This document shows positions 25,701 to 34,108 of a stretch of DNA of 64,000 nucleotides, piece after piece; positions within the stretch are counted from its first letter, which is position 1, and every line of letters begins with the position of its first letter. The notes below the pieces were generated by a model, which had not been told where the DNA came from, did no database searches, and was given only the letters and a program-made list of their open reading frames with translations. Source of the stretch: Lumbricus rubellus. Lineage: Eukaryota > Annelida > Clitellata > Crassiclitellata > Lumbricidae. Both the position numbers and the translations under genes were made by a program. The stretch covers positions 46,575,657 through 46,639,656 of the forward strand of contig OX243812.1 in the NCBI GenBank assembly GCA_945859605.1. Reading direction: 5' to 3'.

Positions 25701-26075
25701 AACCAGCTCTCTTCAAACTAAAGCTAAATCAAGTGTCTACTGTAGAACGACTTTAAACATATCTTAAGATCATAGATAAATTTGTAATTAACAGACATAA
25801 TTATTAATATATATCAGATTTCTCCTGCATCTTGTATGACTCAGCAAAGCACAACAGTCTCACTGTTCGTCATCAGGCACAATCAACTGACTACACCATT
25901 ATGAAGTCTTTCGATTAGAGGTTTCAACTCTAAACTTTCATATATATAGCAAATCTTATTAAATTAAAATCATTTTATAAGACAGATAATTATTAAAGTT
26001 GAACCTACTATCATCTTTTGCCAAGACAGAGGTGTCCAAACTCGCCAGCAGCTGAGGCGATTCTGACAAACTCAT
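10714..26075 (-). CDS. MAP7: MAP7/ensconsin-family microtubule-associated protein
   Basis: Thirteen coding exons in transcript order: 26009-26075, 24573-24805, 23550-23793, 22633-22908, 17568-17771, 15821-16221, 15274-15336, 14626-14831, 13883-14063, 13354-13458, 12483-12536, 11607-12142, 10714-10969. All have GT-AG borders, junction phases agree, total 2826 nt (941 residues). Start MSLSESPQ follows an acceptor, so a 5' UTR exon lies upstream. Residues ~23-125 form a basic K/E/R coiled coil, as in the microtubule-binding N-terminus; ~180-480 is a Ser/Pro-rich linker; ~530-680 is the MAP7 domain ending RLEMIMKR; the tail ends in an acidic repeat and LPRIAFDEN, like the vertebrate C-terminus. 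Family role: microtubule binding and kinesin-1 recruitment. An invertebrate gene like this is expected to precede the MAP7/MAP7D1-3 split. Weakest points: the 17771 acceptor (poor pyrimidine tract; alternative start ATG nearby) and a possible extra exon at 24144-24266. Confidence 0.9.
11607..12142 (-). CDS. MAP7: MAP7-family exon 12 with three tandem 20-residue repeats
   Basis: The penultimate coding exon (536 nt, phase 0 in, phase 2 out; donor GTATGT). It starts EVKEVKATEPGG, has a seven-Gly run followed by Ser/Ala, then an acidic segment in which the 20-residue unit EETVNEDSETIE-LQPRHN-V occurs two full times plus a partial third (DNA unit 60 bp, about 11676-11840). The units are almost identical in DNA, so this is a recent or homogenised minisatellite kept in frame. 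The following exon completes the split codon and supplies the conserved C-terminal motif. Confidence 0.85.
13019..13081. mobile_element. 63-bp piggyBac-type MITE, copy 1
   Basis: A near-palindromic 63-bp unit beginning CTCTTTAATGCCGG and ending CGGCATTAAAGGG, with TTAA directly on both sides (13015-13018, 13082-13085). TTAA targets and CCC/GGG termini are typical of piggyBac-type elements. It lies in an intron of the MAP7-family gene and matches the unit at 63694-63756. Confidence 0.7.
14483..14554. mobile_element. Diverged 72-bp piggyBac-type MITE
   Basis: Starts CCCTTTACTG and ends CAGTAAAGGG, inverted termini like the 63-bp units, but the flanks are CTAA and TCAA instead of TTAA and the interior differs. 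I read it as an older or related element in a MAP7-family intron. Confidence 0.5.
19084..19135. repeat. (TGTA)n microsatellite at SINE tail
   Basis: Imperfect TGTA/TGCA tetranucleotide run. Its position at the 3' end of the minus-strand SINE suggests it grew from the SINE tail. Confidence 0.7.
19133..19312 (-). mobile_element. tRNA-derived SINE, family A, minus copy
   Basis: On the minus strand this contains a pol III B-box-like GGTTCAAATCC (complement of 19253-19263 region), then the family-A body: GTAGGGACCCTGAGCAAG, a GCAGTGT-like segment and the end GACGCTATAACAAGTGC. It ends in a TACA microsatellite tail (19084-19135 on the plus strand). Same family as 29240, 29719, 39137 and 61496. It lies in a MAP7-family intron. 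Confidence 0.75.
20454..20492. repeat. (TA)n microsatellite
   Basis: Short TA dinucleotide run in an intron of the MAP7-family gene. Confidence 0.8.
21284..21642. repeat. Direct duplication of ~70 bp
   Basis: The segment 21284-21353 (starts CAGCATTTACTTGATTACAT) recurs at 21576-21642 with a few substitutions and a 4-base indel; both include GGCTCCCAAAGTAACAT and GCAAATAACTGAAAA. The ~220 bases between differ. It lies in the largest intron of the MAP7-family gene. Confidence 0.7.
23859..23902. repeat. Intronic hairpin with ~18-bp imperfect arms
   Basis: CCAGTCTTTGAT (23865-23876) pairs perfectly with ATCAAAGACTGG (23885-23896) around an 8-base loop; pairing continues outward through CTGAT/ATCAG with mismatches. 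It sits in the intron between the second and third coding exons of the MAP7-family gene. Confidence 0.65.
24144..24266 (-). CDS. MAP7: Candidate 41-codon cassette exon of the MAP7-family gene
   Basis: 123 nt, exactly 41 codons, phase 0 at both ends, acceptor CTTAAG preceded by a TTTGTTTCTT tract and donor ATG|GTAACT. It encodes a Gly/Ser/Pro-rich peptide (starts IIEGPVTALPRG). The flanking exons 24573-24805 and 23550-23793 are also both phase 0 where they meet, and joining them directly gives a continuous coiled coil like the vertebrate protein, so this exon would interrupt that helix. It is therefore more likely optional than constitutive, or could be spurious. Confidence 0.5.
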
Positions 26076-26235
26076 TTTGCTACAAAAGATAAATCTTTAA
26101 ATGTATTACTCCAAAGCTCATACAGACCTGGCACAAGTATCTATTGAATATTAATTTTGTTTATCAATTATACAATGATACAGTGAAAGTTTACAGTAAA
26201 CTAGTACACTGACTCAGTCTTCGATATGCTGCAAG

Positions 26236-26370
26236 CAGGGCTGAAAGTGGTTTGAAAAAATTGCCGGGTCTCTTTCGACCAAAGTGTGCTAAATACCATT
26301 GTTTGTTCAAGCGCCACCAAATGAATGCCGGGTCTGAGACCCGGACAGACCCAGCTCACTTTCAGCCCTG
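26236..26370. mobile_element. 135-bp hAT-type MITE
   Basis: Perfect 14-bp terminal inverted repeats: CAGGGCTGAAAGTG (26236-26249) and CACTTTCAGCCCTG (26357-26370). Flanks GCTGCAAG and GCCGCAAG form an 8-bp target duplication with one difference. CAGGG termini and 8-bp duplications are typical of hAT. No coding capacity. It lies upstream of the MAP7-family start-codon exon, inside its presumed first intron. Confidence 0.85.
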
Positions 26371-26384
26371 GCCGCAAGTAAACA

Positions 26385-26935
26385 AAATGGGTGTGCAGAC
26401 TAAGGTCTCATAAATTTTTTAAACAGTATGGCTTCCCAAGAAATCGCTAAAATAGAGCGATGTGACCTAAGAGCCGCATCGCATGTGGCAATGTGCTCAG
26501 TAAGTAAGCAACGAACTCGAGATATTGTTGAGTCCTCAATCCAGGTCCAATTTCAGCAAGAATCTTTTCTTCGATCACGCTTTTATTTAAATACAATTAT
26601 TTATCTGACTTCTACTTAGCAAAAAATCGGTTCGTCGATCCAACCTGCATGTGGCCAACATTAAAGTCCATACAATGGTGAATAATTTAATCAGCTAAAA
26701 TGATTACAATTTCTTCTATTGCTGTAGTAAAATAAAATGTCCCATCCACTTAATTAGAAATCATGCAAATTTATTGTATTGATTACTTACCTACTGAACG
26801 CACTGCATCGTGGGATGCGCATGATAATATATCTCAATGGTTGGGTTGCAGCACTCTATTTTAGCGATTTCTTGGGCAGCCATACAGTTTACAAAATGAG
26901 ACCGTAGTCTGCACAATTACCCAAAAATGAAACCG
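26385..26935. repeat. Inverted duplication resembling a 5' exon
   Basis: Two arms of about 110-145 bp, 26385-26505 and the reverse complement of 26785-26935. Each has the segment GTGCAGACTA-GGTCTCA, then ATGGCT-CCCAAGAAATCGC and ends at a GTAAGT donor (26500 on plus; 26790 on minus). Similarity stops at the donor. The minus-strand arm is correctly placed to be the 5' UTR exon of the MAP7-family gene, whose next exon begins with an acceptor at 26079; its short frame from ATG 26883 hits TAG right at the donor, so it would be an upstream ORF. The plus-strand arm would lie in the first intron. Confidence 0.55.
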
Positions 26936-27527
26936 TTTGTCTGCTCAATTTGCACTTTGATTCTAAAACTGCCTTTAAAATGCAGCTGCTGTGATGTAGT
27001 GCACTTAATTGTGGAATCTGATTACCTACTTATGATAGTCCCTGCAGTTGCTAGCAGAGAGCACTCTGATTTCTTTCACAATCTGAGGTGGACAAATCGC
27101 TTATAAGCATGACAATAAAGAAAGCAGTTTCTCGAAGATTACCACCAACGTTAAGTAGTTTCATGTGCCTCACACAAATGACGGTATGCCTGAACAGACT
27201 AAAACCTGGCAGTAGAACCAAGCCATACAAAACAACCTATTTTATCTTTATAAATTTCCGCATCGCTGAACTGCTGTTAATATACTGGCTGAAATTTCTT
27301 GATAACAATGCTGAATTTTTCGCTGCTTATATTATTGCACATTATATTTACATCACACGCAATTAGCGTACTTTAAAACGAATATTTTAAACTCATCAGC
27401 AGTTATGACAGAAAGTTCACAAAGCAACAGCATATTCTAACATGGCATTCAAAGCATAATACAGGCGTACATTATTAATTACCAACGCTCACTTTTATCA
27501 ACTGATTTGCTTTAAAAATCTAAAATA

Positions 27528-28761
27528 CAGTGATGTAGTCGAGTCCACCTGAGCCGAGTCCGAGACCGAGTCCGAGTCCGGCTAAGCCGAGTCCGAGTCG
27601 AGTCCGAGTCCAAAGGGGTTCGAGTCCGAGTCCGAGTCCGAGTCACTAAGGATCGAGTCCAAGTCCGAGTCCGAGTCCAGTAAAACCAAGATCCACTGAA
27701 ACACTCAATACGCCTATTATGGCATAGAAAAATATTGATACTTTAATTATATGCAAAAATTAATGTAATTTTATCTAAATTGAACTTTTAAAATACTGAA
27801 TTAGATAAGTTTTGTTCGATAATCTGGCGAAATCGAAGGGATGCAAATTCTTCCACTGCCATACACAAGTTCAACAGTCGCATCTTGTGCTGACTCTTAT
27901 GTTGAAATTTGCGGCCAAAACTGCCACCCATCAGCAATGCCTTTGCTTTTAAAGTAGCCTAAAATGTTCGGAGTCTGTGGCATGGGGAAATGAGGTCTAT
28001 TCACTATGTCAATAAAATCTGCCTTCCAATACCCCAGCACAGACCAACTAAGTGCTACGACATTGCCTGCATTATGCAATCGACAAACTTGTGTAGTGGG
28101 CCTATCTGATCTATTAATGGAGATGTCAATAAACCTCTGCACCCAGTTCCAAGACCAGAGAAGTTCTAATAGCCACCAGCCACAAACAGCCAATGGACAC
28201 ATCCTCATAAATATCCAGATGAATTAGAAGTCTATAGATGTCCTATCTGATCAGCATATTAATGCAGTTTATTGAGGTGTCAATATATCAAATTCGATTT
28301 CGACCGTATGCATGCCATGGGTGCCTGGTTAGTGGTTATGTTTGTGTAAGCTCAAGTTCAAATATTTCCAATCGTGCCTCCCGTAACCCCACACCCACCA
28401 TGCACCAAATACACCTGTAATTAACTTCGCTCGCCCTGTGGTGAGCGGTGCCCAGCCATCCGTCACATTACTTCAATGTGTCTTAAACCCGTAGGCTACA
28501 AAGGCTCCTTTGTTTGAGTTGAGTGATGAAGAGCGAAGACGAAATGTATTAATTGGTTGTGTCAACAATAAATGGCCTGTTCCGCGGAGAATTTCGTGAC
28601 TCGGAAGCCGAGTCACCGAGTCAAATTTCGAGTCCAGGGCTTCGAGTCCGAGTCCAAGTCCGAGTCCTGACTGTCCGAGTCCAAGTCCGAGTCCGAGTCC
28701 ACAGAAAATCGGTCTCGAGTCGGACTCGAGTCATTTGCCGGACTCGAGTCCTACATCACTG
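27528..28761. mobile_element. 1.2-kb non-autonomous hAT-type element with GAGTCC arrays
   Basis: Termini CAGTGATGTAG (27528) and CTACATCACTG (ending 28761) are exact inverted repeats. The flanks are an identical 8-bp target duplication CTAAAATA (27520-27527 and 28762-28769). Both subterminal regions (27539-27682 and 28604-28750) are arrays of the hexamer GAGTCC, also running outward as ACTCGAGTCC near the right end. The interior has no recognisable transposase. The hexamer arrays are probably the transposase-binding region, by analogy with known hAT subterminal repeats. Confidence 0.92.
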
Positions 28762-29239
28762 CTAAAATAATGCAAGTCGTCGGGTAATTCCTCGGATTTA
28801 AACGGCCCCATCTATCAGTCATCCTCCATTTGCAATTCGTAGATGTTGCTAGGTTCATGGCGCGCTATTTCGCCCAATTGAAAGCTTAGTAACATGGATG
28901 GATGGATCCAGATTTGACAAGGGCCTATAACAACAGAGGCCGTTGCCCTCGAAAAATTTGCTCGGCATAATTATTACAGCACTTGTGAACAGTTTTTTTG
29001 TTAATATTTGGACCTTAGTAGGCCTAACATGAACAACTCCGCCACTTGTTACACTCTGCCAGTGCCAGTGCCCAGCCTGAACCAAGGAGGCTAATGACCG
29101 TTATCACACAGTGACGCTAAACTAGGCCTACAACTAGGCCTACTATAGGCCTACTAGACCCTACTGTAATAGGCCTATGTCTTCTTTCAAATGTCTACAT
29201 TCTCAGGCCAGAAAATTTCGGAGAAATTCTAAGATGCCA

Positions 29240-29455
29240 GTTCTTTCACTTGAAGCCGGAAGGTTCAAGGTTTAAATTGAATCCCCTCCAGACGCCGCGT
29301 ATAGGCTATATATAGGGACCTTGGGCAAGTCCGTCACTCGCAATTGCTCAGCGCTTCGGCGTGAAACTCCGATGCAGTGTACGCGCTGCATTCGGGAGCG
29401 CCTCAGAGTAGTGAGAGCTTGAAGGGGCGCTATAACAAGTGCACATACAAACAAA
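29240..29455 (+). mobile_element. tRNA-derived SINE, family A, 5'-truncated
   Basis: Begins inside the head at CTTGAAGCCGGAAGGTTC and runs through the diagnostic body (GGGACCTTGGGCAAGTCC, GGCGTGAAACTCCGATGCAG, GGCGCTATAACAAGTGC) to an A/CAAA-rich tail. A short TATAGGCTATATA insertion interrupts it around 29301-29313. Confidence 0.75.
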
Positions 29456-29718
29456 CATTAGGCCTATAATAGTTCTTATCTTATCGCTCACTCAAAGCGT
29501 GCAATGATTTTAATCTCTGGCTACAGTTTAAACGAAGTGGAAAAATAATCCAAGGAGCAGCTTATTGCATGGACATTGGTGAAGGATTTCACCCAATAGC
29601 AAGAAGTTCCTTTGAAAATTAGCCTACATGTAGAAGGCCTAGGCTGAGCCTAGCATTTTTATATTTAGATATTTATATTATATAGCCTATACATGTATAT
29701 AGGCTATATATATTTATT

Positions 29719-29946
29719 GGGGCGCGTGGTGTAGGCTAGTGGTGGCGTCGTTGTCTTGAAGCCGGAAGGTTCGAGGTTCGAATCCACCTCAAGTCGCCGC
29801 GTAGGGACCTTAGGCAAGTGCTTCACTCGCAGTTGTTCAGCGCCTCGGCGTGAAACTCCGATGCAGTGTCCGCGCTGCAGTCGGGGGCGCCTCTGAGTAG
29901 CGGTTGAGAGCTTGAAGAGGCGCTATAACAAGTGCGCATACAAAAA
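29719..29946 (+). mobile_element. tRNA-derived SINE, family A, near full length
   Basis: Starts GGGGCGCGTGGTGTAG, contains the pol III B box GGTTCGAATCC (29775-29785), then the family body and ends GGCGCTATAACAAGTGCGC followed by an A-rich tail. With 61496 it best represents the family. Length is about 225 bp. The tRNA-like head suggests pol III transcription and LINE-dependent copying. Confidence 0.85.
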
Positions 29947-30849
29947 ATATCTGCCTATATCGCCTATAGCCTACGGTCAATCGCGTGAAGGACCATACGC
30001 TGCAACGGGCGCTCGTGAATAATCTGATGCCCTGCGTTTGTCTCTCAAGTGGCCGACTAGAAATTTGAAGATTTCAATTACGATTAGTTCTACGATTAGC
30101 CTACGATTAACGTACGATAGGCCAGCGCATTATATTTATCGTCGAAAATTATCATGATTCACGAAGACAAAATAGGCATAGGCCTAATAGGCCTAATTAA
30201 CTTACCTTCTTTATATTTTCAGTTATTCAAGTTGCACTTCGACTGGGACGTAGACTAGGCCTAAATGTAGTCTATGTAGTGTACGGTACGTATCTATAGA
30301 CATGCCCTACTTGAAGTAGGCTACATACATGCATAGCCTAATTATAGCCTAACTGTTATTGACAAGACTACAGTAGCCTACTTTGTCAATACGTAGGTCT
30401 ATAATAGAATGATCGTTCGATCGCCTAATCGGTTTACTAATGCAGACTGTCACTACCGGTACGGAGTTTTATTTGGTAAGTTGCCTTAGGCATGTATAGG
30501 TTACTGTTGGCCATATAGCAACACTGCTTGGTATGCCAACCTTGCAACAGCGTTCTCACTATAGGCTATCTAATGCCAATCGTTACGGTTCAAGGTTAAA
30601 CTGCACAATTTATCCGAAAGATAATAGGCCTAAATTCCCTAACGCTTTAAATGGTGGTTATGCAACTTGCTTCAATTTTATTCTTTGCATGCATAAGCCA
30701 AATTCTTCCTCTGCGAGAGCCAAATAATTTCTTTGCCCGCCTGAAGCCCTGAATCCTGCCCTATAAAAAAGTGTCGAGCAGACAAAAGAACAGAACAGTT
30801 GCAGAACAAAGAGAACAACGGAAGAAAGAGAAATCGAGTAGAAAATTCT

Positions 30850-30898
30850 CCACCTCCTCCTCCTCCTTCTCCTCCTCCTCCTCCTCCTCCTCCTCCTC
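30850..30898. repeat. (TCC)n microsatellite
   Basis: Nearly pure TCC trinucleotide run; produces spurious poly-Pro and poly-Glu frames. Confidence 0.9.
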
Positions 30899-31400
30899 GT
30901 CGTCTTCCTCAGTGCTTGACGATTTCGATCTATAGCTTTCCTTCGAGTTCGAAGTCACTCGTGCGTGCGATTGAATTCACGATGAAAAGCTTCACTCAAC
31001 GCCTACGGATATAGCAGTCATCGGGTGCTTATTGGAGAGTGGAGACAGGCACAGATAAAAAAAACCGAAAGGCTGGAGTGCAAAAGGAAAAGGATAGACA
31101 TGGAAGCAAAGCTAAAATTAGAAATGAAAAAATTATCTAAGAAAAAAATGAACTTCAAGAAGTAAAGTATATGCGCACGGTAGAAAAGACAGAAATTGTG
31201 ACTCAGGCTATGCACTTGAACAGTTTTTTTATCACAAAAAACTTATTTATAGCAGCACACTAAGCCATAGCGAAAGCTAATTATGTTGACATAGTTTTCT
31301 GAACACGCCAATGTTTTGCCACAGTTCGCTCTCTCTCTCTCTCTCCATGTTAGTGAAATATGAGCGTTCAGGTAATTCGTAGAGATGACTTGACTCGAAT

Positions 31401-31487
<87 letters not shown>
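31401..31487. repeat. (CAG)29 uninterrupted trinucleotide repeat
   Basis: Twenty-nine consecutive pure CAG units on the plus strand, CTG on the minus strand. It lies 605 bases past the stop codon of the minus-strand SLC1 transporter, so it would read CUG in a long 3' UTR. The open frames across it (poly-Ser, poly-Ala) have no other coding character. Confidence 0.9.
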
Positions 31488-31489
<2 letters not shown>

Positions 31490-31677
31490 GTTGTGCCTCT
31501 TCGTTTCTTATAACCACTTTGTTCCAGGCTTGTCAGGATGCGTCTTCTTCTCATCAAAGACAAAACGACCGCCGTCTGTAAAACGATCAGCTTCAAATTA
31601 AACTAACTAGTCTATCGGTTAGGTTTCTGTAGGCCTATATTTAACGAGACTGCATGCGGTCAGACTTCACCATTCAG

Positions 31678-32041
31678 AAAGACAGAAAGACAGACAAAAA
31701 CAGGACAGACGGTCAGACACTCAGACAAATGAAGACAGACAGACAGACAGACAGACAGAGAGTTAGAGAGACAGAAATATCTTAAGCACATTATTTTACA
31801 TAATTTGCAGGAGAAATCGCAGACTATAGGCTAATAGCCTAACCTTAAGTGTGCCTTGTTGCGTTGGTGAGTGGCGTGAAACAGACACCCAGACAGACAA
31901 ACAGACAGGCAAACAGACAGACATACAAATATACAGGCAGACAGACAGGCAGACAAACAGAAAGACAGACAAGAGACAAATTAAGACGGACAAAGAGAGA
32001 GAGAGAGGCAGAGACAGAGACAGAGACAGAGAAAGAGAGAC
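31678..32041. repeat. (GACA)n and (GAGA)n microsatellite cluster
   Basis: Several runs of CAGA/GACA (31678-31759, 31883-31975) followed by GAGA/GACAGA (31994-32040), with a duplicated spacer: GTGCCTTGTTGCGTTGGTGAG at 31851 recurs in part (CTTGTTGCGTTGGTGAG) at 32103, where it encodes the end of the SLC1 transporter. It suggests local duplication of the terminal exon edge. Confidence 0.75.
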
Positions 32042-32091
32042 AAAAACTTTAAGGTACATTATTTTGTACAATTGATCGCCGACTGTGTAAC

Positions 32092-33794
32092 CTATAGGCT
32101 ACCTTGTTGCGTTGGTGAGTAGTTAATTGAAGCGGGGCTTCCTCCACTGAAGCTGTGAGTCAATTCGAGAATATGATGTTCCCTCTTCTCCTGTTCCTGC
32201 CTTTCGTGTTCCTCCCTCTCCCTGTCCTGCGCGGCCAGTTCTGCTTTGCAAAGGTGGTCGACAATTCCAGCTCCAAAGGAATCGCCCAGCACGTTCACGG
32301 ATGTTCGAATTCGATCGCTGTTTCAATTCGGAAAACTCGTGCGTTACCATAATAATAATTATACAGAGTTTAACTGCTATAGCTTAGTTGTGCACATGCG
32401 CACGCTTCAGCCATAGCATACCGGTACAGATAATATATCCTACTCATGGTGAGAATTGCTGGGGCTAGGGAATTTCAACCCAGCCTTTCTTAGAGCCCCA
32501 CAGTAAAGTTTGCTTTTCACACCCTACGAGAATATTACCGTGCTTACTGCTTAGCATTGTACAGTTAAGACTGGCCCTTTCTTTGATGCTCCGGGAGACG
32601 ACCTGGCGCAAAACTGGGGGGGGGAATAAGTTATGCTATATCCTATTATCCTTGACCCACTTTCTGCGTAGAGAGATGAGAAGCTTAGAAGATTTACCGC
32701 AGCCTACACATATTATCTGTACTCTCATAAAAAATATAACAATAGGTTCAGTGACAATAGCAAATGACAAGATCGATATAGTATTGAATGGTTTGACTCA
32801 CAGCAGCCAGTCGACGGCAACTATGAGGCTGATGTCTTCCGTTGGTAGTCCAACAGCTGACAGTACAAGCAGCATTGTAACCAATCCTGCGCTAGGAACA
32901 CTAGCCGCCCCAATGCTTGCCAATGTCGCCGTCAAGCTGAAAATTTCATACACATACGGTATACATCTGCTGTCAGTAGGCCTATAAGCCTACAAAGGCC
33001 CTACATTGATTTTATAGGCCAACACACTGAACACGGCTGTCATGTCAGACAGCAGTGCAATAGAAATTCGACTTGAATGTATGTTTTTTGAACCGTGCAA
33101 AAGTTGCATTGACAGATCTTGACATTTTAACCATGGATGTCGTTTTTCTGATAACAGATCTCGCTCGATTATACTCAGGAGCACTGAATGTCAATGAATA
33201 CTTAGAACCTATAATAATTACAATAATTATCATCATCATCATTAACCATGAGCCGTATGCTCGCAGGTGTCCAATGGTAACTTCATCCTCTCCTTAATTC
33301 CAAGCGCCTCTGTCCCAAATGGAGCGGTTTTTGTAGTGAGTCATCACACCTGTTTTCTCTGTCTTCCTTCCATTCCCAATGCGGTCTGACTTTCCTATTA
33401 ATTTCATTCATTATTCCAAAAACCAGAGTCTTAAGTTTTATAAGAGAGTTTATTTATGTGATTTATTTCAAATCTGGCCACTTGTTTTTATTAAAGCCTC
33501 TGTGACTATTCGTATCCCTTCTGTTAGTTCTATTGTTTTCTACAAATCTACCAAGCGGTAGAAGACAGTCACCTAGCTAGGCCTATATAGACTGCAGGTA
33601 GCCTATGCCTAGTGGTCAACAATGCCTTTGCGAATTTTCCAAATTGCGCTTTATGAAAGTATAGACATAGGCATAATTATTTGTACCGTATTTTAATTGC
33701 TGCAATTATTGCTATTGTAGTTGTACATGTAATTGTTATCGCTATTGTTATTGGTATGATGGTATCATAGTTATTTGGCCTGTTCTCATTATTC

Positions 33795-33861
<67 letters not shown>

Positions 33862-34027
33862 TATCATCATCGTTGTCGTCGTCTTTGTCGTCGTCGTCGT
33901 CGTCACCATCATCATCATAGCCTACATTCCTTATTGTTATTTTTAGCCCCGACACCTGTTGTTTTTGTTATTATTATTATTATTATTATTAATATTATTA
34001 TTATTCTCATTGATATTATTCGCATTA

Positions 34028-34108
<81 letters not shown>

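Larger units (their letters stand above)
28770..31400. other. Repeat-rich spacer without recognised genes
   Basis: Apart from two SINE copies and a TCC microsatellite I see no supportable exon here. The stretch is dense in TAGGCCTA-type palindromes. Its right part may be the 3' UTR or downstream flank of the minus-strand SLC1 transporter. Confidence 0.4.

Noticed and set aside
31243..31596. Poly-Ala and poly-Ser frames over the CAG array.
   Set aside because: Only the trinucleotide repeat is open; flanks have no splice context or protein features.
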